Shown piece after piece: positions 42,463-55,215 of a stretch of DNA of 64,000 nt. Each line of letters starts with the position of its first letter. Position 1 is the stretch's first letter. A program made the translations under genes and the position numbers. Origin of the DNA: Lyophyllum atratum (lineage: Eukaryota; Basidiomycota; Agaricomycetes; Agaricales; Lyophyllaceae); NCBI GenBank assembly GCA_014905825.1, contig JACGCN010000031.1, positions 588,214 to 652,213 of the forward strand, read 5' to 3'. Under the pieces are notes generated by a model. It had not been told where the DNA came from. It saw nothing but the letters and a program-made list of their open reading frames with translations, and made no database searches.

Positions 42463-45400
42463 TCAATGGCTTGCCAAGGCCTGTCCCAAGTAATCGTCCA
42501 AGATCTATCACCGACGTCAGAATAACGGAGGCTTGGGAGCTACAAGAACACACCTTGTCCATTTCCTCTAGCTGCTTGAAAGTAGGAGCGTAAATGTCTC
42601 GCACATGAGGATGCAAAGCCTGGAGATCCATCGGCCGACCAAAGAGTAGCTCGTCCGCTGGGTGCAGCGGCGGCAAAGGAATCCTCGGCTTCGCATCCCT
42701 GTACTCTATGATAGTCAACATATGAGCAACGCCGAAGTCGTCCTTGGGAATGACGGGCCGGCGCTGTTGCGGTTTCGGCGTGGCGGTCGAACGTGGGCTC
42801 TCGTCATTCGACAGTTCGGAATTGTGTGTTGGTGGAGTAGCGTATCCCGAGACGTCCGACATAACTGATGCAATGGAGGGGTGGCGGCGATCACCGCCAG
42901 CAGGCTTCCCAGTCGGGGTGCTCGTTCCCGGACGATTTTCACCGTTAGCAGCAGCAGCGGAAGCCACCCTGGGTAGTGAGTGTGAAAACTCTCCAGGTAT
43001 TTTCGACTTCAGTCCAGCAGAGGCTGGAGGGCTAACTGACCGCGCACCCTGGCGACGGTCGGCGGCAGGGTCGTCAACGGAATATTCGGAAATGGATCGA
43101 GATTGCCTTGCAGAGTCGACACTCGATAACGAAACGAGGTCCCTCTCCCTTGACTTCCCGCTCTTGATCTTACTCAAGACGCGGTTGAGTTTCTCCCCAA
43201 CAGCATCCTTCCGACCCAGAACGCCCTCCAACAGATCGTTCCTGCCGACAGAGTTATTCTCGCGAAGCTCTTCCTCGACGATGTCGCTGATATCGTACGT
43301 TTCGCCATCCGGTTCTACGTACGAGTACCGCATGCGATCGTTGACGTCATAACGCGAGCTTCGAAGCATTGCGTTCCCGGGCAACAGGACGTCCATCCCC
43401 CGGACGGAGTTCGACTGAGCGGAGAGAATGGCACGTTGTTGATTCGCGCGCTTGGCCTCCCGCTGGCGGGCGATGATCTCTTGACGGGAAGGCTGTTCGT
43501 GCGATGGGCTTGAGGGGTCAGATAGACTGGCACTTGATGTAGAGTCCCGGTGCAGCTGGTGCAACGCGAGCTCGTCCAAAGGCGCAGACATGCGATGGCG
43601 ATGGGTAGAGTTGCGGTACGAAATGGCACGGCGAAGGATGAAGACTGGGTCTTCCGGGCTGATGTCATCGAGTGTACCGAGGATGAGGGTCGAATCAACG
43701 GAACGACGCTTGTTCGATGATTGCGCTCGTTCAGCAGCTTTCAGTGTGGGTGGTCGAGGGTATGAATCAATGACCCTGCTTGACGGTGCCAGTTCTCGTT
43801 CTACGAATATTATCAGTCCGGGATCCTCTTGCGATATTAAACAAATCTTACCTCCGTGCGACCCACCATCCATGACCAGTCCATACCGAACCCGCGTCGA
43901 GCTCCTGCGCTTCGTCGACTTATCCTCCACCTCGTCCCCACCGTCCACCACACCCTCTGAGATGCCAAATCGCTCGAGACCCATTTCGATTACATCCGCA
44001 ACAGTAACATTTTTAGGGAACACGAACACCTTCCGGCGCATATTGGGCGAGACGGTGGGCACCATGGCCGCATCGGATTCGCGCAAGGTGTCCTTGAAGA
44101 CGATGGCCTCTGTCAGTGGGTGGAACACCATATCGTCCGGAAGGTCATCGGGGTATATCACAAGCTGCAGCGCGAACCTAAACGACGGCGACGTGAAACG
44201 CTCTGGTGTGACGTTATGGTTGGGTGAGACAGTGAGATACTGTGACCTCTGAGCAGGGGAATCCGCATCTCCAAATGACGAGTCCGCGATCAGGGTCTCG
44301 TCCCCCTCCTCGCCATGTCCCATCGCGCTGTCCTCCGCATGATTATCTCCCTTCCTGTTCAAGTAGAATTTGACCGCTGAGTCGTCCGTGAAGTCGTTCA
44401 TGGGGAGCTTCTTGATGGCAGGGTGCATCGAGAGGTTACTCGCAATGGAGCTGATACTCCCCACACTGCTCCGCTTGACTTTCGGCATCTCCATGGCCTC
44501 CACAACGAGGTGCTCGAAAACAACCAACGGCTTCTCATCGGCATGCAGGACGGCAAAACCACCGCCCTCTACCCGCTTGACTGTGAGGTAGTACTCGCTG
44601 TCCTCCTCCCCGATCGACAGTCTAAACCGTTGAGTCGCCTGGCGAATAAGCTCTGACGAGGTCGTTGATGAGTTGAGCAGGACAGTCTTAAACGTCGCCT
44701 CGGTTTGTAGATTTTTACCGGCAAAGACACGGATAACGCTGAGCTCAGGTACACCTGGTCCACCTCCATCCATGACGGACTGTGTCAGGATCAGTGAGCC
44801 TGGGCGAGGCCTACTAACAGGAGGCCCAAGGCCCGTGGCCGAGCCGCCCGAAGCAGATGGGCTGTGGTATGAGCTGGGCGGCATGACAGCCGAGGCTGAC
44901 TGCAGGCCGTAAGATGGTTGTGCCTCGGGGGGAGAGGAGGGCGACCGGTTGAGGTATTGTTGGTACAGCGCTTGCTGCTGCTGGTCGCGCTGGCGGAGTT
45001 GGGACGCATGCTGGGACACCGGGGCACCCGCACGCTCGGGAGTGTGTGGCTGCTGCTGCTGCTCATTGCGTTTCGTGTCGGATGATACCCGAAGGCTGAG
45101 CGATTGCTGCTGCTGCTGCTGTTGCATGGCGGTGGCGGTCGTAGGCGAGACGACCGATTCCACAGTCGAAGGTCTGTGTCCCGACCTGCTCGATTCCTCC
45201 GATACACGGCCCATGAGATCGCCGCTCTCCAGCGATCCAATGGACGGGTTCTTGTCCTTCTTGTCCTTCTTCCTCCCAAAGAGGCCCCCAAACACGCCGC
45301 TCTTCTTCTTCTTTCCACTGTCCTCGTCGGAATCTCTTTCCTTGCGGAGCTTCCCGCCTGGACTCGCCTTCGCCAGGCTGGCAGAGCTAACCGGTGCCGC

Positions 45401-46682
45401 CATCTTTTCTTTCCCCTTCGCCCGTTTCCTCGACTCCTCCGATTCCTCTTCCGCTACCCTCTTCTGTTGCTTCTCCACGGTGGCGCTCGGCAGATATGGC
45501 TGACCCTCATCAACACGAGCGATAGTGGGGGTAACGGTCAGCTTGCGCGTTTCCGTGGCCTCCGCAGGGTCTTGAAGTCGTTCTCGAGAATCCGACTTGC
45601 GCAATGGCTGAACCTGGATCGCCTGTGCTTGCGCTTGCGCCTGCGCTTGCACTTGCACCTGTTGCTGTTGTTGCAGCAGCAGCTGTTGCGCGGCGACATC
45701 CCGCTGCTGCTGAGCGGCTTGCTCCTGTCGCTGCTGTTGCTCGCGGGCGGCTCCAGCTTGCAAAGCAGTGGGAACAATTGATACTTGCGGTTGCAGCTGC
45801 CGCGCCTGGATCTCCTCGACAGCCCCATCTTCCCAGCTCATCCCATCGTCAGGCTCCATCCCAGTAGGTCCACCTTCCTCGGCCCTGGACTGAGCCCTCT
45901 GCTCCTCCGCCAAGTCCGTATCCTCGTCAGTATATCCCTCATCATCCCATTCGATATCCGGATCGTCTTCTTCACCCTCCCTCCATATGGCTGGGGGGTA
46001 TTGGTGTACCGGATAGGTTGCTCTGAAGTGGACATTTCTACCCTGCCGGGCTCGAGAGCCACCTCGTGGAAGGGGAGAAGGCGTCGTATTTGAGCCAGCG
46101 CGCGAGTTGAGGTTGGTACGCAGTCTGTCTTGAGATGCAGATAAGTTGTCATTTAGCTCGGCTTGAGTTGCAGAGGCAAGCTGGGAGGGTGATACGTCAG
46201 TACCGCCACATGAGTATATGATTGGCACTCACATCGACATTGCGGTGCTTGTTGAGTCTCGCAAGACGCTCAAACGGGGTCTCGATGTTTTCGGCGGGTA
46301 TATAGCCAACTTCTTGCGTTTTAAGGACACGAACAAGCCACCAGTAGCTATTGCTGTCGTCCATCAAAAACAAGCTGTCACCCTTCACAACGTTTGCCTG
46401 CCCCTCCACCGTAGCAGCAAAACTATGCAAGGAGTATACGAGGTCGAAGTCGATCGACTCGTTAGGTATTGAGAGGGAGGAAGAGCCATCGTCGTCGATA
46501 TAATCTTCCTGGTCTTCGCCCTCCGAGTCGTCCTCCATCACAGATGTCTCCTCGTCGTCAACGTACGAAGCTGAGGCTGCATCCGCGTGTGCATGAAGTT
46601 GTGAATGATCATCCTGCTGAATTTGTTCCCGAAGATCATAGGTATCCTGGCGGGCAGGTCTCCTGGTATCGACGACCTGCAT
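42463..46682 (-). CDS. Tea4/Bud14-like SH3 cell-polarity protein
   Basis: Four exons (46682-46233, 46180-43852, 43800-42554, 42504-42463) give about 1,355 residues. Near residues 75-130 is an SH3 domain with LVYSLHSFAATVEGQANVVK, DDSNSYWWLVRVL and GYIPAENIETPFERLARLNK, characteristic of fungal Tea4/Bud14 proteins that place formins and the PP1 phosphatase at growth sites. A Gln-rich and charged middle follows, then ubiquitin-fold (Ras-association-like) segments around FKTVLLNSSTTSSELIRQA and PKNVTVADVIEMGLERFG, and a Ser-rich tail. The last intron (49 nt) is needed to reach the ending KILDDYLGQALASH; reading through it gives a different, longer end. The 51-nt intron 2 is stop-free and a multiple of three, so it could be retained. 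Divergent from the Lcb1 gene. Confidence 0.85.
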
Positions 46683-47841
46683 GGCGAAATAACGCTGTAC
46701 CGCGAATTTTAAGACGTAGCGGGTTCAGCGAGGTGATAAAGGGATATATGAAAGAACTGGAGTATCCAAGGCAAGCGAGGCTTCAAAGCAGGGTCATAAA
46801 GTAGAAAGTCAAAAGAAAACGAGGGAATGCGGAGAGCACTTAGTGGTAGGAGGAAGAAGGGTTGCTGTCGGTTGTTTGGAATGAATGCCGCTGCCAAGCC
46901 ATTGGCAAATGCTCCGCGCTGATGATTCTGAGTCCAACAGCCACTACATAGGCAGCTTTGGCTGCGCCTAGCTCAATTGCACAAGCAGCGATCGCGGGAC
47001 ACTCAAATATCGGGTCAGAATTTGGGAGCGGGTATGTCTGGTGCATTCAGGCAAAAGGCACGCGGGTAGTGGTGCGTTTCGTTCCTGTTCAATTCGTTTC
47101 ATGATGCATGAACCACTCTTCGATCTGAGCGCAGGGTTTATTCATCTCGGGTGCGTTCCCATCCTTCACTGGCTTCGCAATTCCCAAGAACCACTCAGAC
47201 AGCAGCACCGAACAACAATTGGCGAACGATCGAATCTTGGATTAGAATTTCAGCGGGGGAGCATTTGGCTGAGGAACTTTTCATCCCGGTTCTCTTAACT
47301 TCGTAATGCTTATTTATATCGACTTGGAGACTTGAGCCAGGTGAGTATCTACCACGCTGCCAGACGGTCCCACACATCCTCTTCGTGCACGAGCTGCAAT
47401 AGAAAAGGACGAGGGATGGTACCTCGCAGTGGAAGATGTGTGTCCTTACCTTCACAAGACTGGCATCAGGCACACCCGCACTTACATCATCTAGTAAGTA
47501 ATGTCACTGGTCAGCACGCTGCTCAGGGCGACAATGGCCCCTTCTAGGACTGTCTGAAGGGTGCGGGACGGCTGCTTCCAGGGGCACAGACTGGGTGGCG
47601 GAGGGGCGAAGAGGGATGGAAACGATATCTTATCATTGTACATATGTAGGGTATATGACACGAATAATGTTATCTTGTGTCCAAATCCATCGGACCGTGG
47701 ACGACATCATGCATGTCATTTCGCGCCACCGCGTAGCACGGTATCACGTGAAGGGTGTGAACTCAAAGTCTCCGAATCCCAGAGTCACTGGTAAGTCTGG
47801 ACTCTGGACGTTGTGGCGAGCACTGTGTCCTGTCGAACACA
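46683..47841. other. intergenic region between divergent genes
   Basis: About 1.16 kb separates the starts of the SH3 protein (minus) and Lcb1 (plus), so it should hold both promoters. A plus-strand fragment near 47410-47492 reads RYLAVEDVCPYLHKTGIRHT before a TAG and could be a coding relic, but no start or partner exon was found. I see no other feature. Confidence 0.4.
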
Positions 47842-49734
47842 ATGGACAACGCCTCGACGACCCTCGAGCCCCTCTTCACCTTCATGGCGACCTCTCTTTC
47901 ATCTCTAGAGCTTGCCTTCAACAAGTTCCCGGGCTCTGCAGTTATACAGCGCTATGTGAGGAGCTCCCACCAGAATGATCCAGGAAGGACTCTTCTCGAA
48001 CTTATACTTATAATTTTTGCAATTCGAACACTACTTCAATCGCGCACCCGAGCGGACAGGACAGGAAAGCATTTCATCCAATTCAGTGACAAGGTACGTG
48101 GAGTATAAGTATGGCAATTCCAGCAGCATCGACTTACTGCGGATCGCTTAAGGAAATCGATGAGCTGGTCGACGAGTGGACCCCGGAGCCTCTGGGTCAA
48201 CCACTGTCTACTGCGGAGCAAGCGGAATTGGCTGCAGTCCCCATCGTCGCCGGCCCCAACGGACCCAAGCCGAAGCTTATGAGCACTGGAAAGATTGCCA
48301 CGAACCTCGCTAGTTTCAATTTCACTGGTCTCTCCGGAAATGAACACATCAAACAGCGCGCGGTAGAAACTCTTAGGAAATACGGACTCGGAAGCTGTGG
48401 CCCTCCTGGCTTCTATGGTACACTTGGTGCGGCAGACATACGCGCTTGTGACACATTCAAGCGCCTCATCAATTTTTTTTAGACGTCCACATGGACTTGG
48501 AACGCGACATAGCGGACTTTTTAGGCACCGAGGCTGCTATCTTGTACTCCCAAGGCTTCGCCACCATCTCATCTGTCATCCCGGCATTCTGCAAACGTGG
48601 CGACATCATCGTGGCCGACCGCGGTGTCAGCTTCGCCATACATAAAGGAATTCAAATTTCGCGGTCGACCGTTCGTTGGTTTGATCACAACGACCTCAAG
48701 AGCCTCGAGGATGTCTTGGAGGGTGTGGAGAAGGAGCGCAGGAAGCGGAGGGGCCCATTGACCAGACGCTTCGTCATCACTGAAGGTATCTTCGAGAAGG
48801 ATGGTGCTATGGTTGACCTACCCAAGCTGGTTGGTCCTAATTCAAAAAACGTCACGCTCGGCCTAATAGCTATACTCCTCTGCAGATTGAGATCAAGTAC
48901 AAGTACAAGTACCGGTTGATCTTGGATGAGAGCTTTTCCTTTGGCACAGTCGGGCGGACAGGACGCGGTCTCACGGAGCTTTACAACGTTCCTGTGAGTA
49001 TATATCACCTATTTGTTAGAAACGTAGGCTGAAGCAAATACTAGGCGGAGAAAGTCGACATGCTTGTGGGGTCAGTAGCTATAGGACTCTGCTCCTCTGG
49101 GGGCTTCTGCGCCGGTTCCCAGACCGTCATCGACCATCAGGTACGTCCTTCTCTACCGAAACATTGCAACAAACTAACGCCGAATGTTTAGCGCATCAAT
49201 GGCACCTCCTTCGTCTTCTCCGCCTCTATGCCCGCCCTCCTCTCAGTCAGCGCCTCAGAGGGCATCAACATCCTCCGTTCTACGCCCTCGATCCTCAGCA
49301 CGCTCCAAGAAAATATTCGCGCCGCGCGGGTAATTCTCGACCGTGTGGACTGCATCAACGTCCCCTCGCACCCTGCCTCCCCCATAATCCACATCTACAT
49401 CCGGCCCACATCCAGCTCATCGCTGCATCCCGCCAGCGCGACCCTGCCCCCCGCCTCTAAGCCGTCCAACCCGAACTCACCGCTTCCGCGTGATGCTGCG
49501 ACGTGGGATTGGGACGTCGAGACCGAGGAAAAGCTCCTGCAGGATGTGGTGGAGGAGGCACTAGTGCAGGGGGTTATGATTACGAAGGCGAAGAGGTTGA
49601 GGGGACAGGAGGCCGTGGAGGCGCGACCGAGCATCCGCTTGGCTATGACCAGCGCTCTGACGAAGAAGGAGACGGAGAAAGCCGTGGGCGTGGTCAAGAA
49701 CGCGTTGATCAAGGTTTTGGGGAGGAGGCGGTGA
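47842..49734 (+). CDS. LCB1: serine palmitoyltransferase subunit 1
   Basis: Six exons (47842-48093, 48153-48426, 48483-48829, 48886-48993, 49045-49140, 49192-49734) give 539 residues. The enzyme condenses serine and palmitoyl-CoA to 3-ketosphinganine in the ER membrane, the first step of sphingolipid synthesis. An N-terminal membrane segment ([15 protein letters not shown]) precedes the alpha-oxoamine synthase fold: [78 protein letters not shown] and [17 protein letters not shown]. The last segment has no pyridoxal-phosphate lysine, as expected of Lcb1, which supports the catalytic Lcb2 partner. All introns are 50-60 nt with GT-AG ends. Start chosen at 47842 because it gives the usual short N-terminus before the membrane segment. 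Confidence 0.93.
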
Positions 49735-50350
49735 GGGGTGAGCTGGGCCGTAGGTCCAGAGTGAAGGCTGTGTACGCTATATACCTAATAGATTCTCTAA
49801 TGACCTTTCAAGACCCATTTCAATCAGACGGAATATACAAAAGAAAAAAAGAGTTCAAGGCTGAACAAGCGCAAAGAAATCGCGATATGATAACATTGAG
49901 AAAGCCCTGGCCTGGGGCAATTCATGGGTGAGGTCTGAACTTCATGTTTGGGGTTCGAGTCAGAGGGTCCTTCCATTCCCTGTTTCGACCATCGTATTCT
50001 GTGCGTATAAAATTCATATCACAAGCATGAACTGGTGACTACATGGCGCTGCTGGTACGGTAAGACATTAACCTAGAGGTATGTGTATACAGTTAGCAAG
50101 ATGCAACGGTGTTGGTATAATTGTGTCAGCCTTTGCCCAGGATCCCATGTCAACAACAAGGGCAATGAGCACCGATCTGGGCGTGGAACCCGGTTGCAAG
50201 TATCGTATCGAGTAATGGTCATCCAAACCAGTAGTATTCCCTATACAACAGGAAAAAATTGTAAGGCCACACGTGAGCAAGGAGATAGGAAACTCCAATC
50301 TCAGACGCCGAGAAACGTATGAGGCAAAGGGGAAGTGATGAGGTGAATCA
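49735..50350. other. convergent 3' intergenic region
   Basis: Lies between the 3' end of LCB1 (plus) and the 3' end of the coiled-coil protein gene (minus). AT-rich, no gene seen; expected to hold the two transcription ends. Confidence 0.5.
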
Positions 50351-52190
50351 TTACCAATTCCATTCATCCTCATCATCTTTCGGTTTGGGCTTGATCTTAG
50401 CGTTGGCTTTGGTGGCCATCGTTGGCAGGGGTCGTGATGTTGGCTTCAGCAGCGGACTGGGGTCGGGGGTCATGACTGATGATGTGGGCATCGTAAAGTC
50501 GTCGTCGTCGAGGAGGGATGTGGGTGTCGTGGACGTCGCCAAAGGAGAAGTTGGGGACGGACTGAAGTATCGTGGTATGGGAGAGGGAGACTTTGATGTC
50601 GAAGCGGAATGAGGCGAGGAGAGGGCAGACACTATGGACTGCGAGACGTCAGAGAGGAGAATAGATGCGCGTTTCTGATTCTTGGAAAATCTATGTATGG
50701 TGTCAGCCAATCGTCTCTCCCTTTTTCAAAACAACGCAGAACACGCACGTCGAGCCACGCTGAAGCTCATCCCACTTCTTCCCCACACTTCCAACCCAGG
50801 ACGCGACAGGTGGCGACGCGACGCCCACAGTTAGCGACGCTAAGCCCGGTATAGACGAGACGGGCGGGAACTCCGTTCCAATGATACTCGCGCGCTTCAC
50901 CCGCGCCGCCTCCAGTTTCCTCTCTTCCATGGCCTTCACTGACGAGACAGATCTATTCGAAGACAAATCTTCCCCAGGCAAAACCATGTTCTCAAACGAA
51001 TGAACATCCCGCGACCTGCGGCGGTGCAGTTTCGAACTTATTGGGAAGGTATCCTTCTCCGCTTCGAAGCTCGATCGTGTGCTCGACTCCCGCTGCTGCC
51101 GTTGATGCTCGAACGCCGGGTTCGGGCTCATGGTTGGTGTCGCGCCTGTGTCGTGCACCATGAGGATCTGAGCCGAGTCTTCCCCCGTTTCCTCCTTCTC
51201 ACACGGTGGTGGTGGCTCCCCTCCAAGAGAAGACACTGACGATTGTGAAAAGCGGGTGGATTTGGTCGTATATGTGGAAGTGGATGAACTTGACTGGGAG
51301 TTTGTGTGGATGGGGCGGTGGGGGCGCGAGACAGGTGTCGAGGATTGGGGTAGGGATGAGGCTGGAACAGGGGAGAGCTCTCCGATGGCAAGACCGGCTG
51401 CTATGAACCTGCTAACACCTTGCACACCTTCCCGAATCCCTTCAAGGACTGCGCCATTGCTTTGGCCCCCTTGCGTGAGTGACGATGTTTCGTCCAAGAA
51501 ACGGCGGTTCACGATGCGTTCCCACTTTCTCTTCACTGGAGAATGTCAGTTGAGCCGGAGTGTAATGTACATAGAGGATGCACATACATTGCAGGAGCTC
51601 GGCTTCATGAGTTGCGAGTTGGGAACGGAGCTCGAGACATTTAGATTCCTTTTGCGCGATGAAGTGAAGCAACTCAGAGTGTCTGTAAGATACAGGGTTC
51701 GGAAGTCGGAACATGGAAATAGAATGGAAACGCACTTTTCAGCCAGTGTCAACGGCGGGCGCTCCTGAGTTGCATGTGCCTCGAGCCCCGCACTCCGTCT
51801 ATCCCGTGGCGAAGTGGGAAGAATACTGGACGTAGGCCCTGCCGACCAGCTACGGGTCAACTCATGCCGTACACTTCCTTGAAGCGACAAATCGACATCG
51901 TTGGTGTTTGGGCGGTATGAAATGGAGGATTGGCGTCGGGGGTTGGGGCTGTTGTATGTGATAGCCTTCTTGGAGCTAGAAGGTGGAGAGGGTAGTCCGG
52001 AAGGAAGCGAATGGCAACTGGTAGCAAGAGGCGCTGTTCTGGGGCCCGGACTTTGTGAAGGAACATTCCCGTCAACGAGGTGGAGTGGCCGGGGACCTAT
52101 TGATACATTTAAGGAGAGGCGTTTTGAGGCCGTCGTCGCAGGCGTCAACGGCGGCGAGCTCATCAGGGGAGATGACAAGGAAGAGGACAA
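50351..52190 (-). CDS. Ser/Pro-rich coiled-coil protein of unknown function
   Basis: Four exons (52190-51736, 51682-51588, 51535-50749, 50690-50351) give 558 residues. The N-terminus is Ser/Pro-rich; about residues 148-200 form a coiled coil spanning LTLAEKHSELLHFIAQKES, LRSQLATHEAELLQ and KRKWERIVNRRF, followed by LEGIREGVQGVSRFIAAGLA. A second conserved-looking block is WVGSVGKKWDEL and TFSKNQKRASILLSDVSQSI. The C-terminus is low complexity and ends DDEDEWNW. The pattern resembles ascomycete and basidiomycete proteins with a DUF4048-type domain, from memory only. No enzymatic motif; a scaffold or trafficking role would be guesswork. Stop TAA at 50351-50353. Confidence 0.75.
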
Positions 52191-52400
52191 GTCCGACGGG
52201 TGCCCAGCCCAAAGTGATATCAGATATGCATGTTTGGTTACATGACAACCAGCTATTGCTCAGCGCTCAACGTTCAACGTTCAACACTTAACATAGTGTT
52301 CGGGCATTCGTACAACGCTGCCAGTGCTATTCTAATGGTTCATGGCGTGTATTGAATGGCGGCGAAGACATATATCCCTCGTACATCACGGCCAGTAAAT

Positions 52401-52816
52401 CTAGTGTTTTGCCTCCTCCTTCTCTGCCTCCGCGATGAAGTTTTTGATGCTGTATACCCCGGTAGTCAGTCACAAATATGGGCAGGGAATGCCAGAGCCC
52501 TTGGTGAACGTACAATTGCTCCTCCTCACTGGAACCACAAGTTCGGAGTTAGCATGCGGTCGGTTGGTCGCAGACATAGCAAACGTACCTTGAACCAGCG
52601 TTAATAGGGACAGAGTCCTTGACCTGCTGTATGGACTGGTTCTTTGCGGGAGCCTGCTCCTTCTTTCCACCCCTCATTGCAAGAGCGGCACCACCAAAGG
52701 CGGTGGCGAGGATGCCGAGGGCGAGATGCTCGTTCTTGATGGAGCGGCCGAGGATGACGCTAATTGAGACGCGTCAATAAGGACATAGAAGACACTGGGG
52801 CGACATACTAGGACAT
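52401..52816 (-). CDS. ATP19: mitochondrial ATP synthase subunit k
   Basis: Four exons: 52816-52809 (8 nt), 52759-52589, 52528-52514 (15 nt) and 52449-52401, giving exactly 80 residues. The protein starts MSYVILGRSIKNEHLALGIL, has one hydrophobic segment (ALGILATAFGGAALAM), a basic patch (RGGKKEQAPAK) and ends SSEEEQFIKNFIAEAEKE. This matches the small fungal Atp19 family (subunit k), a single-span inner-membrane protein of the F1Fo-ATP synthase dimer interface. The first coding exon encodes only M-S and part of Y, and the third is a 15-nt microexon; all junctions are GT-AG. Tandem with the GH16 gene 208 bp upstream. Confidence 0.85.
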
Positions 52817-53024
52817 TGCAGAAGGTTTATGAGGAGGAGGTCCACTTTTCGAGGCTCGTCACGTTCACAATATCCCGGATGTTTCCGCTCCGATTCAAAA
52901 GTAATAAAAACAAGCAAGAAATAGTGTTCGTGGTGAGTACATATCGTAAATATCATTCCTCTTTCATATCCAATCGTAAGTCCCAGAAGCCCAGCTCCCC
53001 TTGCAGGTCTAGTCTATCCCGCGT

Positions 53025-54717
53025 CTACGGCCACCAGCACAGAAGCGAGCCCATCACCATCCCCACCATCAAACCGACTAGAAACATGGTTTCTCCATGT
53101 TCCATGTTCCTTCTCGCGCCTCCAGGATAAAACAGAGGACTGGGCACCAAGGCCGTGCCAACTGGTCGTTTTGTCGCAGTCGAGGTGGCTTTCGCCGTCG
53201 CGATTGCAACAGCAGCAGCGGTAGGTGTCGGCGCGATTCCACCTGTCGTATAGGCTCGCACATATTTGATCTCAAAGTAAGCGTCATTATACCGGTCTCC
53301 AGGACCAACTACGTTGTCATTATACTGTGACGGTGGTGAATCAGTCTTGAGAAGAAAGCGGCGAGACACGGACCCACGCATATTCCAGTAGGGCCTGAGC
53401 TGCCACACGCTGGAAGGTATTCCACGGGAAGGCCAGCCCTGATTGGACACACGATTACTTGCCTGGTCTGCAGAAATCGGACAAAAAGTGACATCACGCA
53501 CCAGATTCCACAGAGGGTGATGTCCAAGACAAGATTTTGGGGGCTAAAGAACTGCGTAATGTTGCAGGTTGTGGCCGGGAAACTCGCTGACGGCGGGCCC
53601 CATTGAGATACGTCGATCGGCGATGATGAAGTGGCTTGCAAGATCGATGGTGGGATATTCGGACGCTGTAGATGTAAAATTCAGAATTTCTGCTGACAGA
53701 CATTGAGAGATCGACATACACTCCAGAACCAAATACTGCAAATGTGTCAAAAGCGTGTTACAACACCATTAAATTGAAGGACTTACAATATCCTGTCATA
53801 TGAAGAGCACTGGTCAATTGAAACTCTTCAATGAGCAAGCGATAGCGTGACTGACCCCGCAACATCAAACTGAGCCGCGAACACACCCCCACCAGCAGCC
53901 GCAAATCCAGCCTGGAAGCTGTTCGGCGCAGTTTCAGCAACGACGCACCCGGCGGGCTGCGAGCAATCGAGCTCCGTCGACACGCCCATCTGGTTCGGTG
54001 GTGTCGTGTGTGTGCAGCCTGGAAGAGTATGGAGAGCCATCTGGTTGTGATCCATCAGGTTAATGGCTTCCATAATACTACCAGGCGGGTGTGAATAAAT
54101 GCTCAAAGCTGGGAGTGGCGTCAAGAGGAACATACTCAATCTCTCCATTATCAGGCCATTTCGGGCCCATTGTCCAGAACGCTGGCCACACCTTCAGGTT
54201 GGAAATAAGACATGACTTCGATCTGAGTTAACGAAGGACCCACCGAGCACCCAAAAGGTATGTGAACCATGTCCGAAATCCACAGGCTCCCAACAGCATA
54301 CGCCGCTTGCGTCGTAATTCGTATCTGCAAGCTCCAAGATCAGTCATCAAGCATCCTTCAGCATTGCAACCTGGTTCACCGAATTTCGCTTCTGATTGAA
54401 CTCTACGTTGTGCGTGTTGTCGACCTTCAAGATTGCGTTTCCGGCAGTGTTAACGTACGCGAGCCCTTGCCCAAACGCATCGTCGATATTGAGCCATACC
54501 ACGTCACCTATCCGACGGATATTCATTCAGTTCAACGCTGGCTACAAAATGCGCGCCACCCACCGAGAGTCAGGTTGTCATAACCGCCATAGAAATCCCA
54601 CCCGTCGTAGAAGGAGAGGCCCGAGTAGTCTCGAACCAGATCATATCCTAGAGCCAATCTAAGTGCCGAAAGGGCAAGGCCCCACGAGAGAAGGAACGAC
54701 CAGGAGCAAGGCACCAT
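53025..54717 (-). CDS. GH16 family glucanase-like protein, membrane-anchored
   Basis: A multi-exon minus-strand gene starting at ATG 54717. A signal peptide (MVPCSWSFLLSWGLALSALR) precedes YDLVRDYSGLSFYDGWDFYG, the usual start of Agaricomycete GH16 enzymes. The catalytic region, joined across an intron near 54135-54080, reads [20 protein letters not shown] followed by EAINLMDHNQMALHT, with the two Glu residues of the E-x-D-x-x-E motif present. Later exons contain CNITQFFSPQNLVLDITLCG and the strand YNDAYFEIKYVRAY typical of the family's end. A Thr/Ala-rich stalk leads to a C-terminal hydrophobic helix (MFLVGLMVGMVMGSLLC). It probably acts on beta-1,3/1,6-glucans of the cell wall from the cell surface. 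Not every exon border was resolved. Confidence 0.85.
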
Positions 54718-55215
54718 TGAATTGCGTAGAAGCAAAGGGTAGCAAAGGGGAACGAAGCAGTCACAGCCCGTAGCACATGAACTCTGGCTTCGTTTGTGGT
54801 ACCGTGTTTATAGAGTCAAGCAACGAGGCGTTGAGAGGCGGTGGATATAAGATAAACCTACACAGCTCTTGAGCGTCAGATCAGCGATAGGAGCGAATCC
54901 TCCGGTACCAGCGCCAGAAAGAAAATAAAACTTTAGAAGGCCGTAGTGGCGCCCACAAGACACAAGCGGCTCCCAACACGAGGCGCAAATCACCACGCGT
55001 CAGTCACGTGAGCTGGACGACCCAAAGCAGCCCAAAGCCGAGTCCCCAACTCCGAGCCCTTCAGCTTCAACCTTCACTTCCTCAAGCTTGAACTTGCGAT
55101 CGCGGTAGATAGCGCGTTCACGATGCAAATATGGCGCACACTTAGGGAAACAGATTGATTTTGTATCCATCCCAGTACAGTTACAGCAAGTATGAAAACA
55201 GTTGAACATCAGTGC
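54718..55215. other. intergenic region
   Basis: About 500 bp between the GH16 start and the methyltransferase stop, both on the minus strand. It should contain the GH16 promoter; a TATA-like GTTTATAGAG lies near 54807. I see no further gene. Confidence 0.4.

Noticed and set aside
42744..45781. Plus-strand frames of 184-225 residues
   Set aside because: They are antisense shadows of the Tea4/Bud14-like coding sequence, whose SH3 domain fixes the true strand.
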